Both the position numbers and the translations under genes were made by a program. DNA of 43,867 bases from NCBI GenBank assembly GCA_964568845.1, contig CAZMSC010000012.1, positions 1 through 43,867 on the forward strand, in the 5' to 3' direction. The notes beneath the pieces are model-generated. The model was not told where the DNA came from. It did not search any database and was given only the letters and a program-made list of their open reading frames with translations. The stretch comes from DTBU01 sp964568845. Its GTDB lineage: Archaea > Thermoproteota > CALKCG01 > B24. Below are positions 32,033 to 40,433 of the stretch, one piece after another (the stretch's first letter is position 1; each line of letters starts with the position of its first letter).

Positions 32033-32449
32033 TTAAGCTCTAAGTTTAGACCTTCTAAGGAGTAAACCTGCAGCTATAAACGACAGCCCTATGATGTCGC
32101 TGATGCCCGTTGGCTCTGGAAGGACGATGAGGGCTAGACCGATTGCTTCGAGGTCTTTAGGTCCTCTAACATTTAACGCGCCTTTACTCGCTAGGGTTTC
32201 TATGTTTTTAGCTAGAATAGCTACTCTTTGGGCGCGTGTTAAACTGGGGTTTTCCAATACCTCTAAAAATGCATCTTTCAACTCTTCGATTCGAAGCTCC
32301 GGGTATCTTCGGCATATTCCTTCAAATATTTCCATGTTTTTTTGAAGCTTATCTATGGCTTTAAGCTTACTCTCAAATTCCTGAATCCTGCTAAGGTTTT
32401 TTGAGAGTTTTTCAAAGCTTTTAATAATGCCGTCAAGTTCGCTCATCAA
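32033..32449 (-). CDS. Unrecognised small protein with C-terminal membrane segment
   Basis: A 138-residue protein I do not recognise. Residues about 5-50 are a charged coiled-coil-like helix (IKSFEKLSKNLSRIQEFESK), the middle is acidic and helical, and the C-terminus has a hydrophobic segment (ISDIIGLSFIAAGLLL) followed by RRSKLRA, consistent with a tail anchor. The ATG overlaps the end of the aminotransferase gene by four bases, so the two are translationally coupled. No function can be assigned. Confidence 0.6.
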   Translation of the reverse strand: MMSELDGIIKSFEKLSKNLSRIQEFESKLKAIDKLQKNMEIFEGICRRYPELRIEELKDAFLEVLENPSLTRAQRVAILAKNIETLASKGALNVRGPKDLEAIGLALIVLPEPTGISDIIGLSFIAAGLLLRRSKLRA

Positions 32450-33765
32450 GCCTCCTCCGCTATCTTCTCAACAGCTTCTATCAGACGTTTAATTTCCTCC
32501 TCGGTGTGCGCATAGGATATCGCACCGGCATGGCCGGGTAGGAAGAACACTCCATGAGTTATGAGGGCTATGTAGAAGTTTCTCTGAACCTCTAGATCCG
32601 TCTTTAAACGGTCTCTAGGAGACTTTATGTCGTCTCTCTCCTTTAGGAAGTGCGTTAACAGTAGGCTTCCTGCACCAGTGGTCTTAGCGTTCAAGCTCTT
32701 TAAACCTCTGAGGGCTTTATCTATACCTCTCCTAGCCTCTTCACCCAGCCTGTTGATTTTACCGTAAACTTGATCTGCGTTTTTCTCTAGGAACTCTATC
32801 GTAGCTAACCCTGCTATTGAAGACATGGGGTTGCAGGAGAATGTTCCGCCTCCTATCCAACACTTCTCCCATTTCCGCCCAGAGGTTGGATCTGCCAGTT
32901 TAAGTATTTCTGAAAGCCCGGCTACGGCGCCTATTGGAAAACCTCCCCCTATGATCTTGCCAAGTGTTGTTAAGTCCGGCTTCACCCTGTAGAATCCCTG
33001 GGCGCTTGAAAGCCCGAGCCTAAACCCGGTTATTACTTCGTCAAATATTAAGACGGCGTTGTATCTGTCGCATACTTCTCTTAGATATAGGAGGTAGTCT
33101 CTATCTAGAGGTATACAGCCGCTCCCTATCACAGGTTCAACTATTATGCATGCCAAGTCTTCTTTACATTCGTTGAGGATAGGCTCGGACCCATCTACAT
33201 CGTTAACTGGTATCGTTCTCGTAAACCGCTGTTCTTCTTCTATAATGCCTAGGGAGTCGGGTTTATCATATGGTATGCTTACAGCCTTATGGAGGATTGG
33301 GTTTCCTCCATGCCACCCGCCTTCAGCTTTAACAACTATACGTCTACTGGTGTAGGCTCTGGCAAGTCTTACAGCATACATGGTGGCTTCTGTTCCGGAG
33401 CATCCTAAACGAACCATTTCGGCTGAAGGTAGGTTTCTCTGAATGGCCTCAGCGAGCTCTAAAGCGTATGGGTTGACCGTTCCGAAGTGGAGGCCGTTTT
33501 CAATCTGTTCTCTAACGCGTTTTACGACGTATTCGGGGGAGTGGCCTAGTATTAAAGCCATATGCCCCATCCAGTAGTCTGTGTAGACGTTGCCGTCAAC
33601 ATCCCAGATTTTAGAGCCTCTGGCTTTAACCGTGTAGAATGGATGTGGTGGGAAGAATCTTATGTTGTGTGAAACACCTCCGGGCATGACTTTTAAAGCC
33701 CTCTTGTAAAGCTCCTTAGAATTCGGAGTGGTAGCCTCGTATTTTTTAACGTAATCTTCCCACAT
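32446..33765 (-). CDS. Class III aminotransferase, glutamate-1-semialdehyde-aminomutase-like
   Basis: A 439-residue PLP enzyme. It has KVMPGGVSHNIRFFPPHP near residue 25, GTEATMYAVRLARAYTSRR (about 125-143), the PLP Asp in LIFDEVITGFRLG, and the Schiff-base lysine in TTLGKIIGGGFPIGAVAG. The layout matches glutamate-1-semialdehyde aminomutase (HemL) and its paralogues. The local motif KAEGGWHGGN differs from typical HemL, and no haem genes are nearby, so another substrate is possible. The ATG has TAGGTG upstream. A coupled tail-anchored protein follows. Confidence 0.8.
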   Translation of the reverse strand: MWEDYVKKYEATTPNSKELYKRALKVMPGGVSHNIRFFPPHPFYTVKARGSKIWDVDGNVYTDYWMGHMALILGHSPEYVVKRVREQIENGLHFGTVNPYALELAEAIQRNLPSAEMVRLGCSGTEATMYAVRLARAYTSRRIVVKAEGGWHGGNPILHKAVSIPYDKPDSLGIIEEEQRFTRTIPVNDVDGSEPILNECKEDLACIIVEPVIGSGCIPLDRDYLLYLREVCDRYNAVLIFDEVITGFRLGLSSAQGFYRVKPDLTTLGKIIGGGFPIGAVAGLSEILKLADPTSGRKWEKCWIGGGTFSCNPMSSIAGLATIEFLEKNADQVYGKINRLGEEARRGIDKALRGLKSLNAKTTGAGSLLLTHFLKERDDIKSPRDRLKTDLEVQRNFYIALITHGVFFLPGHAGAISYAHTEEEIKRLIEAVEKIAEEA

Positions 33766-33812
33766 AATCTACACCTACTTGATATAGGGGATTTTATACA
33801 ATCCTCCTACTC

Positions 33813-34466
33813 TTAAAAATTCCTAATATTAAACCCTACAATACCAGTGGCAGTATCGTTGAAAGCGGCGGCTACTTTAAGCTTATTCAGTATAAAAACG
33901 TGGCCTTTAGGTGATGGCTCACCGTAGACGGGGTCTTCTATAGACTCATCTAACCCTGTTATAAAACTGGGGGCTCTCTTAAGGTAGACCAGTTTAACGT
34001 GGCTTCTCTCAGAGCGCTCTCTAGGCAACAGGTCAGGGTATATTACGAAGCCTTTGAACACTTCTACTGCTTTGCCTCTGTAGCTTGGCTGAGTATCTTC
34101 ATACAGCATTTCGCCGACTGTAACGTTACGGTGTAGGAGTTTGACGGGGGGTTTATGGGGCATGGGGAACGTGGAGCTTCTGAAGGCTAAAGCTATCGAA
34201 TAGGCTCTATTTAAAGCCTCCCTCAAACCCTCATTATACCTTTTAAAACCTAGAAACTCTACGTTTTCCTCTTCGCCTTCGAGAGCTATCAGTGTTTCCC
34301 TATCTGCTTGCGTTAAAACCTCTGAGGCTAAGACGCCGTTCAAGTTGCGGATTACGTTCAGGACTTTACTTACGACTTGAAGATTCTCTTTATACATTGA
34401 TTCACAACCAACCATAAGGAGGCATCGATCGTTTAAAAATCTTAGGTCGTACCGCTTTGAAAGCAA
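33813..34466 (-). CDS. Unrecognised 217-residue protein
   Basis: I do not recognise this protein. It is soluble, mixed alpha/beta, with no membrane helix. Positions of note are MVGCESMYKENL at about residue 18, EALNRAYSIALAFRSSTFPM in the middle and GEPSPKGHVFILNKLKVAAA near the end. The start is TTG 34466 (the track-independent alternative is ATG 34415), with no convincing ribosome binding site. The candidate C/D sRNA lies just upstream on the same strand and may share its transcript or promoter region. Confidence 0.6.
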   Translation of the reverse strand: MLSKRYDLRFLNDRCLLMVGCESMYKENLQVVSKVLNVIRNLNGVLASEVLTQADRETLIALEGEEENVEFLGFKRYNEGLREALNRAYSIALAFRSSTFPMPHKPPVKLLHRNVTVGEMLYEDTQPSYRGKAVEVFKGFVIYPDLLPRERSERSHVKLVYLKRAPSFITGLDESIEDPVYGEPSPKGHVFILNKLKVAAAFNDTATGIVGFNIRNF

Positions 34467-34505
34467 CCCAAATATGAATGTGTAGGGTCAGTTTTAGGGG
34501 ACCCA

Positions 34506-34550
34506 TCAGAGCCGTAAACTTGAGGGCTCAGAGATCACCTCTCTCATCAT
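34506..34550 (-). ncRNA. Candidate C/D box sRNA with two 16S-matching guides
   Basis: Minus strand, read 5' to 3': C box ATGATGA (34550-34544), 12-nt guide GAGAGGTGATCT, D' box CTGA (34531-34528), six bases, 12-nt guide AAGTTTACGGCT, D box CTGA (34509-34506). Exactly 12 nt separate each guide from its box, as in archaeal C/D sRNAs. The first guide pairs with GAUCACCUC at the 3' end of 16S rRNA, the second with AGCCGUAAAC near E. coli position 800. The matches come from memory of conserved rRNA. No C' box is recognisable in the six-base spacer and the terminal stem is weak, which is the main reason for caution. No ORF is expected here. Confidence 0.55.
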
Positions 34551-34632
34551 CCCAATAATACTTTAGAGGCATTCTTAAAATAAATGTTGCTGAAGTTTAC
34601 TTAGAGGATTTACCCATTGTGAGGGAGAAAAG

Positions 34633-34641
34633 CTTTATATG
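34633..34641 (+). promoter_or_regulatory. TATA box for leuS
   Basis: CTTTATATG is centred about 24 bp upstream of ATG 34661, so leuS is probably transcribed without a leader. This supports the ATG over the TTG nine bases earlier. Confidence 0.55.
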
Positions 34642-34660
34642 AAGTTTTATATTGTTATCC

Positions 34661-37546
34661 ATGCTGGTGACTTTTATTGCTTCAAGTACGAGGTCTATTG
34701 AGGATAAGTGGAGGAGGATATGGGAAGAGGGGCGGGTATACGAAGCTGACTTAGACCCGTCTAAGCCTAAGTTCTACTTGACCGTAGCATATCCATACCC
34801 CAATAGTCCCCAACATGTAGGCCACGGTAGGACGTATACGATAACTGATATCTATGCGCGGTATAAGAGGATGAGGGGTTTCCAAGTACTATTCCCCATG
34901 GGATTCCACTACACGGGTACACCAATCCTAGCTATGGCTAAGAGACTTGCTTCAGGAGATGAAGAGCTTAGAGACCTCTTCATTAAAATATACAAGGTTC
35001 CCGAGGGGGTGCTTAAGGATCTTGAAGACCCGCTTAAAATGGCGAGGTTTTTCCATGAGGAGATCAAGGCCGGTATGAGGGAGATGGGCTATTCTATAGA
35101 TTGGAGGAGGGAGTTTACAACCGTAGACCCAGGCTACAGCAGGTTCATACAGTGGCAGTTTAGAAAGCTTAGAGAGAGGGGCTATATTAAAATCGGTACG
35201 CATCCCGTAGGCTGGTGTCCAAGCTGTGGAAACCCCGTCGGACAGCACGATACGAAGGGCGATGTTGAACCGGAAGTCGTTGAATTCGTAGCTATAAAGT
35301 TTAAAATGGAGGATTTCTTCATACCTACGGCTACGCTTAGACCTGAGACGGTTTTCGGAGTTACAAATATATGGGTGAACCCTAAGGCGGATTACGTTAA
35401 AGCGGTCGTCGATGGGGAGAGGTGGATAGTAGGTTTAAAAGCCTCTGAGAGGCTTAAACATCAAAATCTTAAGGTAGAGGTTTTGGAGGTTTTTAAAGGA
35501 CGGGACATCGTCGGGAGAAGCGCGGTAAACCCAGTTAACGGCCAGTCCATACCGATTTTAGAGGCGGGTTTCGTAGACCCTGGTCATGCTACCGGCGTAG
35601 TCATGTCTGTGCCGAGCCATGCCCCATACGACTATATGGCGCTTAAAGAGGTTAAGGAGAAGACTGGCTGTTCGATCGAGCCGATAACGATCATCAGTTT
35701 TGAAGGCGCTGGAGAAGTTCCAGCAGCTGACATATGTAGGGAGATGGATATTAAGAGTCAGACCGATCTGAAGCTTGAAGACGCGACGAAAGAGCTCTAT
35801 AGGCGTGAGCTGGCTTCCGGCGTCATGCTAGACAACACTGGCAAGTACTCCGGTATGAGGGTTTCAGAGGCCAGGGAGCTCATTAAGAGGGAGCTTATTG
35901 AAAAGGGCGATGCTCAGATGATATATGAGCTTTCAGAAAAGGTTTACTGTAGATGCGGTGAGGAATGCGTCGTGAAGATTCTTGAGAATCAGTGGTTCAT
36001 AGACTATGGAAACCCCCATTGGAAGGAGAAGGTGTATGAGTGTTTAGATTCTATGCGTATAGTCCCTGAAGAGCTTAGGGTTGAGTTTAAGAACGTTGTA
36101 GATTGGCTTAGGGAGAGGGCTTGCGCTAGACAGAGGGGTTTAGGCACTAAACTTCCATGGGATGAAAGCTGGATAATAGAGTCTCTGTCAGATAGCACAA
36201 TATATATGGCGTATTACATCGTAGCCAAATACGTAAACATGGGTCTGCTTGATCCTAATAGGTTGAACGACGGCTTTTTCGACTACGTGTTCCTAGGGTT
36301 GGGTGATCCTAGGGACGTGGCTTCTTCAACCGGTGTGAAGACCGAGCTTATTGAAGAGATTAGGAGAGAGTTCACCTACTACTATCCTTTGGATAGTAGG
36401 CATTCCGGTAGAGACCTTGTTCCAAACCATTTAACGTTTTTCATATTCAACCATGTAGCTGTATTTCCGAGGGAGTTTTGGCCTAGGCAGATAGTTACAA
36501 ACGGTAGTGTTTTAATGGAGGGCCGTAAGATGTCTAAAAGCTTGGGCAATATAATACCGCTTAGAGAGGCTGTTAGAGAGTATGGTGCAGATGCTTTGAG
36601 AATAGCCGTGGTATCTACAGCTGGGTTGCTTCAGGATGCGAACTTCAGCCCGTCTCTAGCGAAGTCTGTGGCGGATTTTCTCGAAGCGCTTTGTAGAGAG
36701 TATAGGGTGGTGGCTGCTATGCCTGGTGGCCATTCTAAAGTCGATAGGGTTGATAGGTGGTTGATGAGTAGGTTGCAGAGGACTGTTGAAGAGGTTACTG
36801 AGGCGTTTGAAGAGCTCGATGTGAGGAGGGTTGTTCAACTCGTACTCTACCAGATGGATAGTGATTTAAACTGGTTCCTTAGGAGGAAGGGGTGTTTAAG
36901 TCTTGAAGAGGCTTCCCATTACTCGAATACTTTGAAGAAGTTTATGGATATTAGGGCTAGGTTGCTAGCTCCTCTAGCCCCCTATACGGCTGAAGAGGTT
37001 TGGAGTATTATCGGAGGAGGCGGGTTGGTCTGTAAGGCTGAGTGGCCTCGACCGGATCCAAGTCTGATCGACGATGAGGCTGAGAAAGGCGAGGATTTTA
37101 TTAAAGAGTTGATTGAGGATACCAATAGAATACTCAGAGTGCTTCCAGGTAGGCCTTCAAAGATAGTCTACTATGTTGCGGCGGGTTGGAAGTGGGAGGT
37201 TTATAGGGAGGCCTTAAACATGGAGAAGCCTGACGTTAAAGCAATTTTAATAGGTCTTGAAAAGACTGGCGTTGAATTGGATAGAGCTACGATTGTTAAA
37301 TTCATAAGGAGTACGATAGATATGCTTCCCAAGATGGATAGAGACTTTGCAAAGAGTTGGGTTGAATTTAAACAGAGCCATGAGTTCAACCTCTTAGAGG
37401 AGGTTAAAGGATTCTTAGAGAGGGAGTTTAAATGTGAAGTCTTAATCTATCGTGAAGACGCCCCTGGAGTCTACGATCCCAAGAGGAGGGCTGTATTAGC
37501 TAGGCCGTGTAAACCGGCGATATACGTTGAATTGGAGGAGGGCTAG
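34661..37546 (+). CDS. leuS: Leucyl-tRNA synthetase, archaeal type
   Basis: A 961-residue class I synthetase. It has AYPYPNSPQHVGHGRTYTI (about residues 44-62) carrying the HIGH-type motif as HVGH, WCPSCGNPVG with the zinc knuckle and later CRCGEEC, a CP1 editing domain with TLRPETVFGVTNIWVNP (about 222-238) and DPGHATGVVMSVPSH, and the KMSKS loop in GRKMSKSLGN near residue 625. The C-terminal about 150 residues match the archaeal/eukaryotic extension. It charges tRNA-Leu. It is monocistronic, probably leaderless, and its stop overlaps the convergent DUF5655-like gene by four bases. Confidence 0.95.
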   Translation: MLVTFIASSTRSIEDKWRRIWEEGRVYEADLDPSKPKFYLTVAYPYPNSPQHVGHGRTYTITDIYARYKRMRGFQVLFPMGFHYTGTPILAMAKRLASGDEELRDLFIKIYKVPEGVLKDLEDPLKMARFFHEEIKAGMREMGYSIDWRREFTTVDPGYSRFIQWQFRKLRERGYIKIGTHPVGWCPSCGNPVGQHDTKGDVEPEVVEFVAIKFKMEDFFIPTATLRPETVFGVTNIWVNPKADYVKAVVDGERWIVGLKASERLKHQNLKVEVLEVFKGRDIVGRSAVNPVNGQSIPILEAGFVDPGHATGVVMSVPSHAPYDYMALKEVKEKTGCSIEPITIISFEGAGEVPAADICREMDIKSQTDLKLEDATKELYRRELASGVMLDNTGKYSGMRVSEARELIKRELIEKGDAQMIYELSEKVYCRCGEECVVKILENQWFIDYGNPHWKEKVYECLDSMRIVPEELRVEFKNVVDWLRERACARQRGLGTKLPWDESWIIESLSDSTIYMAYYIVAKYVNMGLLDPNRLNDGFFDYVFLGLGDPRDVASSTGVKTELIEEIRREFTYYYPLDSRHSGRDLVPNHLTFFIFNHVAVFPREFWPRQIVTNGSVLMEGRKMSKSLGNIIPLREAVREYGADALRIAVVSTAGLLQDANFSPSLAKSVADFLEALCREYRVVAAMPGGHSKVDRVDRWLMSRLQRTVEEVTEAFEELDVRRVVQLVLYQMDSDLNWFLRRKGCLSLEEASHYSNTLKKFMDIRARLLAPLAPYTAEEVWSIIGGGGLVCKAEWPRPDPSLIDDEAEKGEDFIKELIEDTNRILRVLPGRPSKIVYYVAAGWKWEVYREALNMEKPDVKAILIGLEKTGVELDRATIVKFIRSTIDMLPKMDRDFAKSWVEFKQSHEFNLLEEVKGFLEREFKCEVLIYREDAPGVYDPKRRAVLARPCKPAIYVELEEG

Positions 37547-38241
37547 CTTTTTGCCAGGTTTTTATATGCTTGTTTGAGGATGTTGATAACGTAGGGTATT
37601 TTATCTGAACTTGTTATTCTCACGCGGCGATCCATCGGCGTGTCGAAGCTCTTCGGTATGGGTTTACTTAAACCCTCAGGGTCTTCTATTGGGCCTCCTG
37701 AGCGGAATCTAACTTCAATTTCACGTTTAAGCGGTAGAGCTCTTAGATGTATGAAGTAGTGTTTCATTCTACTGCTTTTATATCCTATGAAGGTTTTATT
37801 GATCTTCTCCTCTATGTCTGAGTCGAGCTTTAGTATTTCATTTCTAAGCCTTAAAATGACCTCTTTCAAGTCTTCACTTAGACGTCTGAGGTGGTAGTCT
37901 ATGGTGAGGGATGGTTTAGGTTTTTCAACCTCTTCGGGCTTGCTCACGGGTTTGGCTTCAGCGGTTTCGATCTCAGCTTTAATTTCGCTCACCGGGGTTT
38001 CAACTTCAACAGGCTTGATTCTAACCTCCCACCAGAATTCGTCTATCTGAATTGGGGTTTCCCTAGCCAGGTTGGCTCTTACTTCTTCAATGTGTTTCAT
38101 AAACTTGAAGTAGAGCTCTTCTTCTCTAGACGGGTTGTCCCAAGTGCACATCTCACATATCGGAGCCTTCTTCCTCACGCATCCCAAGAGGTATGGGCAG
38201 AAGACCAGGTCTTTTTCAACTTCGCGTTTACTACACGGCAT
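37543..38241 (-). CDS. DUF5655-like protein with N-terminal cysteine cluster
   Basis: A 232-residue protein. The N-terminal 32 residues hold Cys at about 3, 15, 21, 29 and 32 (FCPYLLGCVRKKAPICEMC), which could bind a metal or FeS cluster. A proline- and glutamate-rich linker (about 75-110) follows, then a C-terminal domain (LRNEILKLDSDIEEKINKTF; FIHLRALPLKREIEVRFR) that resembles DUF5655, a fold found in defence- or nuclease-associated proteins. The C-terminal match is by eye. Its role is unknown. It overlaps leuS tail to tail and precedes no obvious partner. Confidence 0.55.
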   Translation of the reverse strand: MPCSKREVEKDLVFCPYLLGCVRKKAPICEMCTWDNPSREEELYFKFMKHIEEVRANLARETPIQIDEFWWEVRIKPVEVETPVSEIKAEIETAEAKPVSKPEEVEKPKPSLTIDYHLRRLSEDLKEVILRLRNEILKLDSDIEEKINKTFIGYKSSRMKHYFIHLRALPLKREIEVRFRSGGPIEDPEGLSKPIPKSFDTPMDRRVRITSSDKIPYVINILKQAYKNLAKS

Positions 38242-38288
38242 GAGATTTAAAGATGCGATCTACTCGATATATAGTTTTTCCTTGACTA

Positions 38289-38498
38289 TCAATCCTTCTT
38301 CCTATACTTTAAGACTAGCCCGTATATTCCGTGAAAGCCTATGAGTAAGCCTACGAATGAGGCTGAAAATGCGAAGAACGATAGGGAGAACGATGGCTCT
38401 AAGACGTCGATTACCATAAATAGGGAGATGAGGAAGCTTACGATGAGGAGGAGGGCTCCGACAACGATCTCAACGTGTTCTCTATTAAGCACGACCAT
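38289..38498 (-). CDS. Small two-helix membrane protein
   Basis: A 69-residue protein with two hydrophobic segments (VGALLLIVSFLISLFMVIDV and FAFSASFVGLLIGFHGIYGL) and a basic end (KYRKKD). It is not recognised. It starts 14 bp inside the 3' end of the OppF-like gene on the same strand, so it is probably the last gene of the transporter operon, perhaps an accessory membrane protein. Confidence 0.6.
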   Translation of the reverse strand: MVVLNREHVEIVVGALLLIVSFLISLFMVIDVLEPSFSLSFFAFSASFVGLLIGFHGIYGLVLKYRKKD

Positions 38499-39468
38499 AG
38501 AGCCAACACTTCACATAGTGGTTTTCACCGAACTTTATTAAGGGAGGCTCTTTAACGTCGCATATACCCTTTATCATGCTTTCACACCTTGGGTTGAAGC
38601 GGCAACCTACTGGCGGGTTTAAAAGATTAGGCGGTTCTCCAGCGGGAACCTTCTTAACTATGAAGCGATTAGATGGATCTGGGTCAGGTATGACGTTTAA
38701 AAGCGCTTTGGTATACGGGTGCATTGGATTAGCCAGTATTCCCTTTGTCTCCGCTATTTCAACCACGTGTCCAGCGTACATGATGCAGATCTTCTCTGAG
38801 AAGTATCGTGTGGTTGAAAGGTCGTGTGTAATATATATGATGCCTAACTCGTAGTCTTCCTGAAGCTTCTGCAGCAGTTTCAGTATCTCTATTCTAACAG
38901 ATGCATCCAGCATTGAGACGGGTTCGTCGGCTATTATCAGCTTAGGCTCTAAGATCATAGACCTTGCGATGACGAGCCTCTGCTGTTGACCGCCGCTTAA
39001 CATGTGCGGATATTTACCGATGAAGTCTTCGACTGGGGTTAACTTAACCTGTTCAAGAGCCTTGTATATTCTCTCTTCACGCTCCCTCCGGTCTTTAAAC
39101 CCATGTATTATCAGCGGCTCTTCAAGAATCTTCTTAACGGTCATAAATGATGGTAGTGCTCCAAAGGGGTCTTGCTGAACAAGTCCCGTTTCTCTCCTAT
39201 ACCATTTCAACTCTCCCCAGCTTAGATGCGTTACATCTCTACCGTCGAATACTATCCTTCCACCCGTAGGTTCATAAAGCCTAAGTATTGTTTTACCCAG
39301 TGTGGTTTTACCGCAACCGCTTTCACCAACTATTGAAATGGCTTCACCCTTTTCAAGGATTAGGCTTACACCATCTACAGCCCTTATATAATCTCTCCTT
39401 CCGAAAAATCCCCTCCTGACTTCGAAGTACTTTCTCAATTCTTCAACGTTCAAAAGTGGCGTGTTCAT
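38485..39468 (-). CDS. Oligopeptide/dipeptide ABC transporter ATPase (OppF-like)
   Basis: A 327-residue ABC ATPase. It has Walker A GESGCGKTTLGKTI, Q-loop LVQQDPFGALPSFM, signature LSGGQQQRLVIARS, Walker B LIIADEPVSMLDA and the switch His in ITHDLS. The C-terminal oligopeptide/dipeptide domain has the cysteine set GCRFNPRCESMIKGICD and VKCW, which in archaeal Opp ATPases may bind an FeS cluster. The frame can start at 39546, but ATG 39468 has GAGGGAG upstream and sits three bases after the OppD-like stop, so it is chosen. It powers peptide or sugar import with OppD. Confidence 0.9.
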   Translation of the reverse strand: MNTPLLNVEELRKYFEVRRGFFGRRDYIRAVDGVSLILEKGEAISIVGESGCGKTTLGKTILRLYEPTGGRIVFDGRDVTHLSWGELKWYRRETGLVQQDPFGALPSFMTVKKILEEPLIIHGFKDRREREERIYKALEQVKLTPVEDFIGKYPHMLSGGQQQRLVIARSMILEPKLIIADEPVSMLDASVRIEILKLLQKLQEDYELGIIYITHDLSTTRYFSEKICIMYAGHVVEIAETKGILANPMHPYTKALLNVIPDPDPSNRFIVKKVPAGEPPNLLNPPVGCRFNPRCESMIKGICDVKEPPLIKFGENHYVKCWLYGRA

Positions 39469-39470
39469 AG

Positions 39471-40433
39471 TTACTCCCTCACGTAGAGCCAACACTTCAC
39501 GTAGAAGTTTCCACTCAAGTATACCAGTGGGGGGTCTTTGACGCACTTCTCAAACGCGTAGGGGCATCTCTCCGCAAATCTACATCCTCTAGGTAGGTTT
39601 AGAAGGCTTGGGGGAGCCCCGGGTATGAAGTCTAGCTTCTTATCCTTTCTAAGCGTTGGGACGCTTTCCATCAACTTCTGGGAATACGGGTGTTTAGGGT
39701 CGTGGTAGAATGCGTTTGCGTCGTTAAACTCAACGACCTGCCCCGCGTACATTACGGCTACTTTATCCGCAAGCTCGCTCGATAGGCTGACGTCGTGGGT
39801 TATGAATATCATGCTTAATTTCAGACTCTTTCTAATGCTTTTAAGTAGATTCATTATGTTTGCTTGAGTTAACACATCTAGCGAAGATGTGGGTTCGTCG
39901 AGGATCATCAGTTCGGGTTCTGTCAGTAGAGACATTGCTATTATAACCCTCTGCTTCATACCGCCGCTCAATTCAAACGGATACCTGTGTATGAAGTTTT
40001 CACTTATACCGACCGTTTTCAGGGTTTTTGCCGCTTTTTCAAGAGCTTCACGTCTATCCAATTTTTGACGTAGAATCAATGGCTCTATCATTTGATCGCC
40101 TATTTTAATAACCGGGTTTAATGAGTTCAATGCGGCTTGTGGAATGTACGTGATTTTAACCCATCTAACGTCTCTCGTGAAAGACCTTTCATCCAGCTCC
40201 ATAAGGTTTAAGTCGTTGAACAGGATAGTCCCTTTATAAGTAGATACGTTTCTAGGAAGCAGTCTTATTATCGATTTCGCTAGAGAGCTTTTCCCACATC
40301 CGGATTCCCCTATAACGGCGACTGTCTCCCCCCTAGGCAGGGAGAATGAAACGTCGTCGACGGCTTTAACCTCTCCCTTCAACGTTCTATAGTACATTAC
40401 TAGGTTTTTAACGGTTAGGTGGTTCTTCTCCAT
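39471..40433 (-). CDS. Oligopeptide/dipeptide ABC transporter ATPase (OppD-like)
   Basis: A 320-residue ABC ATPase. It has Walker A GESGCGKSSLAKSI (about residues 38-51), Q-loop TYIPQAALNSLNPV, signature LSGGMKQRVIIAMS, Walker B LMILDEPTSSLDV and FITHDVS. The C-terminal Opp domain includes GCRFAERCPYAFEKC and VKCW, the cysteine pattern of this family. It forms the heterodimeric motor with the OppF-like ATPase. Gene order here is B-C-D-F, standard for opp/dpp operons. Confidence 0.93.
   Translation of the reverse strand: MEKNHLTVKNLVMYYRTLKGEVKAVDDVSFSLPRGETVAVIGESGCGKSSLAKSIIRLLPRNVSTYKGTILFNDLNLMELDERSFTRDVRWVKITYIPQAALNSLNPVIKIGDQMIEPLILRQKLDRREALEKAAKTLKTVGISENFIHRYPFELSGGMKQRVIIAMSLLTEPELMILDEPTSSLDVLTQANIMNLLKSIRKSLKLSMIFITHDVSLSSELADKVAVMYAGQVVEFNDANAFYHDPKHPYSQKLMESVPTLRKDKKLDFIPGAPPSLLNLPRGCRFAERCPYAFEKCVKDPPLVYLSGNFYVKCWLYVRE

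Noticed and set aside
32446..33765. Assignment as HemL for haem synthesis
   Set aside because: Family motifs fit the aminomutase group, but local differences and lack of haem genes nearby do not support a specific haem role.
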